DNA of 64,000 bases from contig CAKUHB010000005.1 in assembly GCA_934655875.1 (NCBI GenBank), forward strand, positions 1-64,000, given 5' to 3'. Below the pieces are notes generated by a model. It did not search any database and was not told where the DNA came from. It saw only the letters and a list, made by a program, of their open reading frames with translations. A program made the translations under genes and the position numbers. Shown in pieces: positions 25,554 through 33,441 of this stretch. Numbering within the stretch: the stretch's first letter is position 1; the number at the start of each line of letters is the position of its first letter. Source of the DNA: an uncultured Oscillospiraceae bacterium (GTDB lineage Bacteria; Bacillota; Clostridia; Oscillospirales; Oscillospiraceae).

Positions 25554-26492
25554 TCAGGGGAGGGAGCGGATGCTATCCTTGAGGATCTTCATGAACGCTT
25601 CGCGGTCGAGCTTCAACAGCACAAGCGCGTTCTTTTTATCGAATTTCTTGTCGCTCTGCAGATCTGTGACTGTCTTGCCGAGCGTCAGCTCGCTCTGCGT
25701 TTCCACATAGACACCGGCCATCTTTCCTTCAAACAGCTCCGGATGTGCCAGATACATGACGGGGCAGGAATCGTGCTGCGCGACGCCCTTGAGACCGACG
25801 GTCTGGATCGTCTTCCATGCGCAGGCGAACAGCGCTTTGACCAGCGGGCCGCAGCGGTTCGGATAAGCCGCCATCTCGTCCCAGTCAGCCGGGCGAAGCT
25901 CCGCCTGCATGGTGACGTCCAGCCCGCACATGACGAGCGGAACGCCGGATTTGAACACGATCTGCGCAGCGTCCGGATCGTCATAGATATTGAACTCTGC
26001 CGCAGGCGTCACATTGCCGCCGACAGCCGCGCCGCCCATCAGCGCGATGGAGTGCAGGTGCGTTTTGAGATCCGGATATTTGGTGAGCGCAATGGCCACG
26101 TTGGTGAGGGGGCCCGTGGCGACGAGCCGCAGCTCGCCGGGCATGGCCTTTGCCGCCTCATACAGGGCATCCCACGCGGGCGTGGTCAAAGGCGCCTGAT
26201 CGGGCAGGGGAAGCTCCACGTTGCCAAGACCGTTTTCTCCGTGGAACGCACCGGCTACGTGCGGCTCGCGGACCAGCGGGCGGTCAGCGCCGGCGTAGAC
26301 CGGGTAGGAAGCACCCAGCAGGTGCACGATGCGGCGCGTATTCGGGAAGGTGTTGGAAAGCAGGCTGTTTCCCGCAACGGCGGACAGGCCGACGATCTCC
26401 AGCTCCGGCAGCGCGTGGGCCAGCATGATGGCGACGGTATCGTCCGTGCCGGTGTCGCAGTCGATCCAGATGGGAATGTTCTTTGTTGTCAT
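25554..26492 (-). CDS. nucleoside hydrolase (IunH/Rih family)
   Basis: A 312-residue enzyme hydrolysing the N-glycosidic bond of nucleosides. The calcium/ribose motif DCDTGTDD is at 11-18, and the later QHDSCPVMYL (about 235-244) supplies the conserved His-Asp pair. AEFNIYDDPDAAQIVF is the ribose-binding stretch. Its start overlaps the stop of the second hydrolase by 4 bases (ATGA), so the two are coupled. It is last in the operon with a BMP/Nup-type nucleoside transporter, which sets the role as cleavage of imported nucleosides. Base specificity is not readable. Confidence 0.92.
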   Translation of the reverse strand: MTTKNIPIWIDCDTGTDDTVAIMLAHALPELEIVGLSAVAGNSLLSNTFPNTRRIVHLLGASYPVYAGADRPLVREPHVAGAFHGENGLGNVELPLPDQAPLTTPAWDALYEAAKAMPGELRLVATGPLTNVAIALTKYPDLKTHLHSIALMGGAAVGGNVTPAAEFNIYDDPDAAQIVFKSGVPLVMCGLDVTMQAELRPADWDEMAAYPNRCGPLVKALFACAWKTIQTVGLKGVAQHDSCPVMYLAHPELFEGKMAGVYVETQSELTLGKTVTDLQSDKKFDKKNALVLLKLDREAFMKILKDSIRSLP

Positions 26493-27439
26493 GCGTGTTC
26501 CTCCCCATAGAAGCGGATGGTCTCGACCAGCAGGTCTGCGAAGCGGTCCCGGTCAACGTCCAGAAGGACGTCCGCGTTCGGCGCGTGGCCGGAGAAGCCA
26601 AGAATGTCGCCGACCGTCGTGCCGCGGCAGTATTCACCGGCGGTCTCGATCTGGACATACATCGGCTTGACCGTAAAGATCTCCGGGTGGAGCAGCACCA
26701 TGACGGCGCACGGATCATGCATCGGCGCGCCGGCGTAGCCGATGGAGCGGTGGAACTTGTAGAAGAACTCCAGCCACTCGGCCACGATCGTGCTGACGGG
26801 ATTTCCGAGCGCGCGGACACGTTCAAAATCCTCCGGCATGATCAATGCCTTTTCAGTCACATCCAGCCCGGCCATGGTGATGGGGACGCCGGAGCCGAAG
26901 ACGATCTTCGCGGCTTCCGGGTCGACGAGAATGTTAAATTCTGCGGCAGGCGTCCAGTTGCCGGTGGCAATACCGCCGCCCATCAGGGAGATGCGGGCGA
27001 TTTTTTCTTTCAGCTCCGGGTGCGACAGCAGAAGGGCGGCGACGTTCGTCTGCGGGCCGGTTGCCACAATGGTGACAGGCTCCGGGGAATCCCGCAGAAC
27101 CTTTGCCATCAGCTCAGGCGCGGACAGCTCCGACGCGCTGCGTGAGGGCTCTGGCAGTGCCGGGCCGTCCAGACCCGATTCACCGTGGACAGAGGGGGCG
27201 TTCATCACATCGTTCAGGAGAGGATGCGGGCAGCCCTTGCCAACAGGGGCGTCCAGCCCGATCAGTGTGCAGACGCGCAGGGCGTTGTAGGTCGTTTTTT
27301 CAATCGTCTGGTTGCCGCAGCACGAGGTCACGGCAAGAATGTCAAGCTGGCGGCTGGCGCGGGCCAGAACCCACGCGATCGCGTCGTCATGACCGGGGTC
27401 GCCGTCGAGAATGACGGGGATTTTCTTTAATTCGGGCAT
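26489..27439 (-). CDS. nucleoside hydrolase (IunH/Rih family), second copy
   Basis: A 316-residue paralog of the adjacent hydrolase. ILDGDPGHDDAIA at the N-terminus is the classical metal motif, AEFNILVDPEAAKIVF is the ribose-binding stretch, and PMHDPCAVMVLL gives the catalytic His-Asp. The start at 27439 has AAGGAG six bases upstream. It follows the permease by 10 bases. Two hydrolases side by side may differ in purine/pyrimidine preference; this is inference. Confidence 0.92.
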   Translation of the reverse strand: MPELKKIPVILDGDPGHDDAIAWVLARASRQLDILAVTSCCGNQTIEKTTYNALRVCTLIGLDAPVGKGCPHPLLNDVMNAPSVHGESGLDGPALPEPSRSASELSAPELMAKVLRDSPEPVTIVATGPQTNVAALLLSHPELKEKIARISLMGGGIATGNWTPAAEFNILVDPEAAKIVFGSGVPITMAGLDVTEKALIMPEDFERVRALGNPVSTIVAEWLEFFYKFHRSIGYAGAPMHDPCAVMVLLHPEIFTVKPMYVQIETAGEYCRGTTVGDILGFSGHAPNADVLLDVDRDRFADLLVETIRFYGEEHA

Positions 27440-27449
27440 AGTGCACTCC

Positions 27450-28409
27450 TTACTTGAGGGCGGCAGCCGAGTGGAGCTTCTTCGCACGGCTGCGCCGCAC
27501 AAGCGAGAAGATCACTAGGCCGATAATAGTGACAGCATAGGGGATGGGAGAAGCCAGGTTCGAATCAAGGCCGACTGCCGAGAATTTGATGCCCAGCGCC
27601 TGCGCGAAGCCGAATACCAGAGACGACAGCATACCGCCAAGGCATTCGCCGCCGCCCATGGCCTGCGCAGCCAACGCGATGAAGCCGCGGCCTGCGACCA
27701 TGTCCAGAGACCAGCCGGCTGCGTAATACATCGACATGAATGCGCCGCCGAAGCCGCACATCAGGCCGGAGAAGCCGATGGCAATGTACTTGATCTTCAG
27801 GACGGAAACGCCGACGGAGCTCGCTGCGTTCGGATTTTCGCCGACAGCACGGATGTTGAGACCAAGACTTGTCTTATAGAGCATGACACTCGTCAGCGCG
27901 CAGCAGATAAAGGCCAGCCACGTCAGCAGGTTATGGCCGGAGAGGATCGGGCCAAGGAACGGGATCTTGCTGATGAGCGGAAGATTGATGTTCGGGATCA
28001 GCAGATTGCTGTTGATGAGACCGGTGGAGGAGGCCATAGCCGTACCTTCTGTCAGGTTGGTGATGACCTTGCACAAAAACAGCGTGCCGCCGGAACCCAT
28101 CATGTTGATGGCAATGCCGACAAGGGTAATGTCCGTCTTGAGCTGGAAGGCGAAGAAGCCCATGAGAAGGCTCATAAGGACGCCAACGGCGAGCGCCGCC
28201 AGCAGGCCCCAGACCCAGCTGTGCGCATAGTAGGAGATGAGAGAGCCGGTCAGCGCAGAGAACATCATAAGACCTTCCAGACCGATGTTGCAGAAGCCTG
28301 CCTTTTCGACCACGATGGCGGCCAGCGTCGCAAACAAGATCGGTGCAGAGATGCGGATGATGGAGAAGAAGAACTCCGGTGTCAGCAGCATCTTCAGAAA
28401 ATTAAGCAT
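27450..28409 (-). CDS. nucleoside ABC transporter permease (NupQ-like)
   Basis: A 319-residue permease of the BMP/simple-sugar group with about eight to ten membrane segments. KAGFCNIGLEGLMMFSALTG and GENPNAASSVGVSV are the usual motifs of the second permease in these systems. The start at 28409 has AAAGGAGG eight bases upstream and overlaps the preceding permease by 8 bases. It forms the channel with the neighbouring permease. Confidence 0.88.
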   Translation of the reverse strand: MLNFLKMLLTPEFFFSIIRISAPILFATLAAIVVEKAGFCNIGLEGLMMFSALTGSLISYYAHSWVWGLLAALAVGVLMSLLMGFFAFQLKTDITLVGIAINMMGSGGTLFLCKVITNLTEGTAMASSTGLINSNLLIPNINLPLISKIPFLGPILSGHNLLTWLAFICCALTSVMLYKTSLGLNIRAVGENPNAASSVGVSVLKIKYIAIGFSGLMCGFGGAFMSMYYAAGWSLDMVAGRGFIALAAQAMGGGECLGGMLSSLVFGFAQALGIKFSAVGLDSNLASPIPYAVTIIGLVIFSLVRRSRAKKLHSAAALK

Positions 28410-29562
28410 GTTCTGCACCTCCTTTCTGGCTCTCGAGCGCAGCCTTGGCGGCAAGCTCCTCCTGCGCGGTCTTGACGACCAGCTTCTGCCGGTACTTCGA
28501 CAGGAACTGCTCGGCGGCGAAGAACAGGAAGATGACGCCCTGAATGATATCGATCAGCTGCGACGGGACGTTGGCATAGGTCGCCATCAGCTCGCAGCCC
28601 TTGGTCAGATACGCCATAAAGAACGAGGCAAACGGCACGAACCATGGGTTGTTGCCTGCAAGGATCGCGATCGTGATGCCTGTCCAGCCATAGCCCGGGA
28701 GCGAGCTCCACGAGAACGTCGGATACCGGCCGAGCATCTCGATGCCGCCGCCCATACCGGCGAGGAAGCCGCCCAGAACCTGCGACAGGACGATGACCGT
28801 CGCAACCTTCATGCCGGAGTATTTGGCAAAGGCCTGGTTAATGCCGATCATCCGGATGGTGTAGCCCCAGCGGGTGTTGTACATGAAAAGACCAATGAGG
28901 ACGACACAGGCGATCGCCACGACGAAGCCCCAGGAGAGCTTGGAACCGTTGTCGATCAGCGGAGCGATCTTGGAGGTCTCCAGGAACTCATAAGACTGGA
29001 TCTGACCCTTGGTCTTGTCGGCAAGATATGTATTCATCAGGTATTTGATGAGATACATGACGATGTAGTTGAGCATCAGCGAGCAGACCATTTCGCTGAC
29101 GTCAAGCTTCGTTTTCAGAAGCGCCGGCAGCAGCATCATGATGGCCACGGCGAGACCGCCAGCCAGCACACCGACAATGGGGTGAATGGCCGCGCCCATC
29201 GGAACGTAGACCGCGACCATGCCGGTCGTGAATGCGCCGAGCATGATGCCGCCCTCGGAGCCGAGGTTAAACTGGTTTGCAGAGAACATCACGCAAACAG
29301 AAAGGCCGGTGAAAATAATCGGGATCATCGAAGCCAGAATATCCGTCAGGCGCTTGAAATCAAAGGTCGTGCCGCTGCGGCCCATGCGGAACAGCGGGCC
29401 GACGAGCAGCTGCTTCAGCGCGTCGCCGGTGGCGGACAGCTTTTCGGAGAAGCCGGCGCCCTCCGCAGACAGGAAAATGAGCAGCGTCGCCACGAGAAGT
29501 GCGATCAGAATGGCGAGCAGGCCGCGGATGACGGAAAACAGGATCTGACGTTTTTTAGTCAT
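28402..29562 (-). CDS. nucleoside ABC transporter permease (NupP-like)
   Basis: A 386-residue permease with an N-terminal membrane segment at about 10-30, FSANQFNLGSEGGIMLGAFT in the centre and RMIGINQAFAKYSGMKV near the C-terminal third, typical of the larger BMP-system permease. AGGAGGG is seven bases before the ATG, which overlaps the end of the ATPase gene by 8 bases. Confidence 0.88.
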   Translation of the reverse strand: MTKKRQILFSVIRGLLAILIALLVATLLIFLSAEGAGFSEKLSATGDALKQLLVGPLFRMGRSGTTFDFKRLTDILASMIPIIFTGLSVCVMFSANQFNLGSEGGIMLGAFTTGMVAVYVPMGAAIHPIVGVLAGGLAVAIMMLLPALLKTKLDVSEMVCSLMLNYIVMYLIKYLMNTYLADKTKGQIQSYEFLETSKIAPLIDNGSKLSWGFVVAIACVVLIGLFMYNTRWGYTIRMIGINQAFAKYSGMKVATVIVLSQVLGGFLAGMGGGIEMLGRYPTFSWSSLPGYGWTGITIAILAGNNPWFVPFASFFMAYLTKGCELMATYANVPSQLIDIIQGVIFLFFAAEQFLSKYRQKLVVKTAQEELAAKAALESQKGGAEHA

Positions 29563-31135
29563 GGCAAACCCTCCTGACCTCGGTCTCGCTCTGCGATTTG
29601 AGACCGAGCATGTATTCGCCCATCACATCGTCGGTGAGCGTAGAGGTATCTTCAAAGTAGGCAGCGATCCTGCCGCCGTGCATCACGATCAGGCTGTCGG
29701 ACAGCTCCATGACCTCAGCAAGGTCGGCGGAAATGAGCAGGACGGCGATGCCGGACCGGGAAAGCTCCACGAGCTTCTTGCGGATGAACTCCGTCGCGCC
29801 GACGTCGATACCGCGCGTCGGCTGATCGGCGAGAATCAGCACGGGATTGCTGGAAAATTCGCGGGCGACGACAACCTTCTGGATGTTGCCGCCGGAGAGC
29901 ATGCCGACCTGCTGCTTGCGGGATTTGCAGAGGACGGTGTAGTCCTTGATGAGCTGGTCAGCTTCCTCGTGGATGGCGTTCATGTTGAACAGCGGGCCGC
30001 GGTTCAGATGCTTTGCCGCGCTGCGGTCGGAGATCAGGTTTTCCTCGATGGATGCACCGGCGGCAATGCCGTAGAGCATGCGGTCCTCCGGGACAAGGGC
30101 AATGCCTTTTTCACGCAGCTTCTGCTGCGGCAGGCCGAGGATGTTTTCTGACTGCACAGTCACAGTACCGGCGTTCGGCGTCAGGAAACCGAAGAGCATG
30201 TCGACCAGCTCCTTCTGACCATTGCCCTCGACACCGGCAACACCGAGAATTTCGCCGCGGCGCACGTCGAAGGAGATCTTGTCGAGCATCTTCTTGTGCC
30301 ATTCGTTCACGTATTCCACGTCGCGCACGCGAAGAACGACGTCCGTCGGCTGCGCCTTATCCTTCTGCACGTTCAGAATGACGTCGCGGCCGACCATCAG
30401 ACGCGAGATCTCTTCCTTCGTGACGTCGCACGTGTTGTATACGCCCATCGAGCGGCCGCCGCGCATGATCGTCAGCCGGTCGGTGATCTCCATGATCTCA
30501 TTGAGCTTGTGGGAGATAAAGACGATGGTATAGCCCTGCTCCTTGAGACTGCGGAGCTCACGGAACAGCTCGACGGTCTCCTGTGTGGTGAGAACGGCGG
30601 TCGGCTCGTCGAGGATCAGGATTTTCGCGCCGCGGACGAGTGCCTTGAGGATCTCGACCTTCTGCTTCATGCCAACCGGGATATCCATGATCCTGGCTTC
30701 CGGCTCGACATGCAGATTATATTTCTCCGCATACTGCTTCGTGATCTCCACGGCCTTGGCGTGGTCGATGAACAGCCCCTTGCGCGGCGCCATGCCAAGC
30801 ACCATGTTTTCCGCCACGGTCAGGCTCGGGACGAGCATGAAATGCTGGTGCACCATGCCGATTCCGTGGGAGATGGCAACGGTCGGGGAGGTGAGCGAGA
30901 GCTTTTCTCCGTTCACCCAGATCTCGCCGCTCGTCGGCTGCTCCAGACCGAACAGCATTTTCATCAGCGTTGATTTGCCGGCACCGTTTTCACCCATCAG
31001 TGCGTGGATCTCACCCTTGCGGAGGAAGAAATCCACTCCCTGATTGGCCGCGACGCCGTTGGGATACACCTTCGTGATCCCTTTCATCTGGACGACATAC
31101 TGCTCGTCCGGACGGCCGGTTTTTTCGTCTGGCAT
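29555..31135 (-). CDS. nucleoside ABC transporter ATP-binding protein (NupO-like, two ABC domains)
   Basis: A 526-residue ATPase with two fused ABC domains, as in ribose- and nucleoside-type importers. First domain: Walker A GENGAGKS at 48-55 and LILDEPTAVLT. Second domain: a degenerate Walker A (GVEGNGQKEL), signature LSGGNIQKVVVAREF and LADQPTRGIDVG, which is normal for this family. AGAGAGG precedes the ATG. It energises the two permeases encoded downstream. Confidence 0.93.
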   Translation of the reverse strand: MPDEKTGRPDEQYVVQMKGITKVYPNGVAANQGVDFFLRKGEIHALMGENGAGKSTLMKMLFGLEQPTSGEIWVNGEKLSLTSPTVAISHGIGMVHQHFMLVPSLTVAENMVLGMAPRKGLFIDHAKAVEITKQYAEKYNLHVEPEARIMDIPVGMKQKVEILKALVRGAKILILDEPTAVLTTQETVELFRELRSLKEQGYTIVFISHKLNEIMEITDRLTIMRGGRSMGVYNTCDVTKEEISRLMVGRDVILNVQKDKAQPTDVVLRVRDVEYVNEWHKKMLDKISFDVRRGEILGVAGVEGNGQKELVDMLFGFLTPNAGTVTVQSENILGLPQQKLREKGIALVPEDRMLYGIAAGASIEENLISDRSAAKHLNRGPLFNMNAIHEEADQLIKDYTVLCKSRKQQVGMLSGGNIQKVVVAREFSSNPVLILADQPTRGIDVGATEFIRKKLVELSRSGIAVLLISADLAEVMELSDSLIVMHGGRIAAYFEDTSTLTDDVMGEYMLGLKSQSETEVRRVCHD

Positions 31136-31187
31136 ACGATATGTTCCTCTCTTTCTTCAGAAAAAGTTGTGCGTATAAAAAAGCAAT

Positions 31188-31267
31188 AAGTAATAGTGAA
31201 TCCTGAAAAAGTGACAAAATGCCGCGCCGGAAGCGCCGCTGCACTTATTCCTTATTCACTATTACTT
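31188..31267. repeat. inverted repeat AAGTAATAGTGAAT around a GC-rich centre
   Basis: AAGTAATAGTGAAT (31188-31201) and its exact complement (31254-31267) enclose 52 bases containing a GCCGCGCC-rich core, in the gap between binding-protein and ATPase genes. It could be a small palindromic non-autonomous repeat or an RNA processing structure. I see no target duplication. Confidence 0.5.
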
Positions 31268-31286
31268 TTTACCGAAAGTTCCGGAT

Positions 31287-31310
31287 GGGGAGGCTCGTAT
31301 GAGCCTCCCC
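31287..31310 (-). terminator. hairpin after the BMP binding-protein gene
   Basis: GGGGAGGCTC/GAGCCTCCCC with a 4-base loop, 14 bases past the stop and without a good T-run. Probably an mRNA-stabilising or partial termination stem that raises binding protein over transporter. Confidence 0.6.
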
Positions 31311-31324
31311 GAAAGGATCTGAAT

Positions 31325-32530
31325 TTACGGTCTGACGGAATCACGCAGAGCTGCAACATCGAAGTTGGCGTCGAACGCAGTGTCGACCTTGATGCTGCCG
31401 TCCATGATGCCGGCCTGTGCCGCCTCAACAGTAGCCTTGGTGGCGTCGGACGCATAGGTTGCGTAGTTCTTGTCGGTGACGATGCCAACGCCGCCCTCTG
31501 CAAGGCCGAGCTGGACTTCAGTGCCCCAATAGGTGTTGCCGGCATCCCACTGGTCGAAGATCCAGATGATGGAGTTGCCGATGTTCTTAAGGCCGGAGGT
31601 CAGCGTCAGAGCAGCCAGATCGGAGGAGAAGGTCAGCTCCTGGTCGGAGTCAACGCCGATGAACCATGCCTTGCCGGTCTCAAGAGCAGCTTCAGCTGCG
31701 CCGTTGCCTGCATTGCCTGCAACGCCCCAGATGATGTCGCACTTGTTGTCGTTGATCATGGAGTAGCCGAACTCCTTGGCGATGGCGGTATCAACGTAGT
31801 CGTTGGTGTAGCGGGTGTCGACCTTGATGTCGGGGTTGACAGCCTGCGCGCCCTCAATGAAGCCGGTCAGGAAGTCGTTGATGACCGGGGAATCAACGCC
31901 GCCGACGAAGCCGACGACTGCATCCTCGTTCATGTTGGGGATGTTGGTGTCCGTGGTCATGCAGGCGGCGTAGGTGCCGACGAGATAACCCATATCGTTC
32001 TGCTTGTAGGTGATGTTGACAACGTTGGAGTTGTTGCCGGCATAGGTATTGTCGTCGAAGATCAGGTAGAGCTGATCGGGATACTGCGTAGCGACTTCCT
32101 TCAGGTAATCGGGCATCTGGTAGGTGCCGCAGATGACGAGGTCATACTCGCCGGATTCGGAAACGTCGTACAGCGTGGACAGCCACTTCGGCTGATCCTC
32201 GTCCAGACCGCCGAGTTCGATGGTCTTGCAGGTGATGCGGCCATCGGCGACCAGCTGGTCAAGACCGGCCTGTGCGGAGTCGAAGAAGGACTTGTCGCCC
32301 AGGTTGCCGTTGACGATGTAGACAACGTTCTTGACGTCGCTGGCTTCGGCAGTGTCCTCTGCGGGAGCCGGTTCTGCGTCAGCAGGAGCTTCGTCCTGTG
32401 CGGGTTCTGCCGTGTCGGCGGCGGTGTCCGCAGCGGGAGTCGTCTGATCGGCGGGCTCGGACTTGGAAGCGCAGGCAGCCAGGCCGAGAACCATGATTGC
32501 TGCGAGCAGCAATGCGATGATCTTTTTCAT
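31325..32530 (-). CDS. BMP family ABC transporter substrate-binding lipoprotein (nucleoside)
   Basis: A 401-residue lipoprotein with lipobox LAAC (Cys20), an Ala/Asp/Glu/Pro-rich linker (about 22-65), and a BMP/PnrA-like domain: VVYIVNGNLGDKSFFDSAQAG, MGYLVGTYAACM, VGFVGGVDSPVINDF and WFIGVDSDQE are typical. This family binds nucleosides (PnrA, BmpA types). It is the first gene of a six-gene unit with ATPase, two permeases and two nucleoside hydrolases. Strong promoter at 32587-32615; GGAGG precedes the start. Confidence 0.92.
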   Translation of the reverse strand: MKKIIALLLAAIMVLGLAACASKSEPADQTTPAADTAADTAEPAQDEAPADAEPAPAEDTAEASDVKNVVYIVNGNLGDKSFFDSAQAGLDQLVADGRITCKTIELGGLDEDQPKWLSTLYDVSESGEYDLVICGTYQMPDYLKEVATQYPDQLYLIFDDNTYAGNNSNVVNITYKQNDMGYLVGTYAACMTTDTNIPNMNEDAVVGFVGGVDSPVINDFLTGFIEGAQAVNPDIKVDTRYTNDYVDTAIAKEFGYSMINDNKCDIIWGVAGNAGNGAAEAALETGKAWFIGVDSDQELTFSSDLAALTLTSGLKNIGNSIIWIFDQWDAGNTYWGTEVQLGLAEGGVGIVTDKNYATYASDATKATVEAAQAGIMDGSIKVDTAFDANFDVAALRDSVRP

Positions 32531-32586
32531 TTTTGTTCCTCCATATGTTCAAACTGTATAATTGCAGCTGGAAAAGCTGCATCCTT

Positions 32587-32615
32587 ATTGTACAGGACAG
32601 CAAGAGCTGTGTCAA
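32587..32615 (-). promoter_or_regulatory. promoter of the nucleoside uptake operon
   Basis: Minus strand TTGACA (32610-32615), 17-base spacer, TACAAT (32587-32592). A small GCAGCT-TTTCC-AGCTGC stem follows in the leader and may be an operator or RNA element. Confidence 0.85.
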
Positions 32616-32620
32616 TATAC

Positions 32621-32655
32621 ATGGCCGCGAAATCAAAAAAAGATTTCGCGGCCAT
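32621..32655. terminator. terminator after the HdeD-like gene
   Basis: ATGGCCGCGAAATC/GATTTCGCGGCCAT around a 7-A loop. Confidence 0.75.
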
Positions 32656-32663
32656 AAAAATTT

Positions 32664-33263
32664 TTAGTCGTCGACGACCTCCGTATCAATGATATCGCCG
32701 TCCATATACATGTGCAGCTTCTGCCGCGCCATGCGGATGCGCTTGGAGAAGAAGAGCGTGGCGAGAATGTCAAAGACGCCGTCAATGAGAAGTGAGATCC
32801 CGGCAAGAAGCATGACGGAATCAAATTTGCCGAACAGCACCACGCAGCCCAGCGCGATCGTAATAACGGCCAGCGCGGCAAGCACCCACCAGCCGCCGAG
32901 CTTTGCTCTGGCGCAGTCGATGCCGTCCTGCAATGTGACCATGCCGTCAATGATCAGAAAGACGCCGAAGATGACTGTCAGAAGCCCCTGAATGACCTCG
33001 GGCCGCAGCAGGCAGAAGACGCCGCAGACCAGCAGCACGATCCCGAACACCAGCGCATAAGAGCCGAACAGCCGTCCGGATGCGAGATAGCTGATGACGG
33101 CGATGATGCCGGATGCGATCAGCAGAATACCGGCCACATAGCAGATGACATTGGCCGAGGTCTGCGGCGTCAGGATAAACAGAAGGCCGAGCAGAATGGC
33201 ACTGAACGCGGTCATGAGACTGCGCCATTTGAGACTTTTGAAGTAACCGCGGATGGATTCCAT
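32664..33263 (-). CDS. HdeD family (DUF308) membrane protein
   Basis: A 199-residue membrane protein with six short hydrophobic segments in three pairs, the pattern of HdeD/DUF308 proteins (LLIASGIIAVISYL, LIIDGMVTLQDGID, LLIDGVFDILATLF recur at similar spacing). After about residue 170 comes a charged cytosolic tail ending DTEVVDD. Its function in Bacillota is unknown; the E. coli relative is linked to acid resistance. Single-gene unit, divergent from smc. Confidence 0.8.
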   Translation of the reverse strand: MESIRGYFKSLKWRSLMTAFSAILLGLLFILTPQTSANVICYVAGILLIASGIIAVISYLASGRLFGSYALVFGIVLLVCGVFCLLRPEVIQGLLTVIFGVFLIIDGMVTLQDGIDCARAKLGGWWVLAALAVITIALGCVVLFGKFDSVMLLAGISLLIDGVFDILATLFFSKRIRMARQKLHMYMDGDIIDTEVVDD

Positions 33264-33378
33264 AAAAAAGAACTCCCTTCAAAAAGAACTTTATAAATAG
33301 TATTATGCAGGCCGGCGGCGAAAAAAACAACAGGTAAAACCGACAAAATGCCCGGTCTGTGCGGCTGTGATTCTGTGA

Positions 33379-33407
33379 TTGCTTTTTTGTATAAAAAATG
33401 ATAAACT
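33379..33407 (+). promoter_or_regulatory. promoter of the smc operon, with overlapping palindrome
   Basis: TTGCTT (33379-33384), 17-base spacer, TAAACT (33402-33407). ATGATA-AAC-TATCAT overlaps the -10, and TATCATGATA follows, so a repressor site is possible. Confidence 0.5.
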
Positions 33408-33441
33408 ATCATGATAGAAACTAAAGTGGTGAGGTATCCGC

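Noticed and set aside
31196..32692. A 498-codon plus-strand frame opposite the BMP binding protein
   Set aside because: Antisense shadow; the minus-strand gene has signal peptide, promoter and family motifs.
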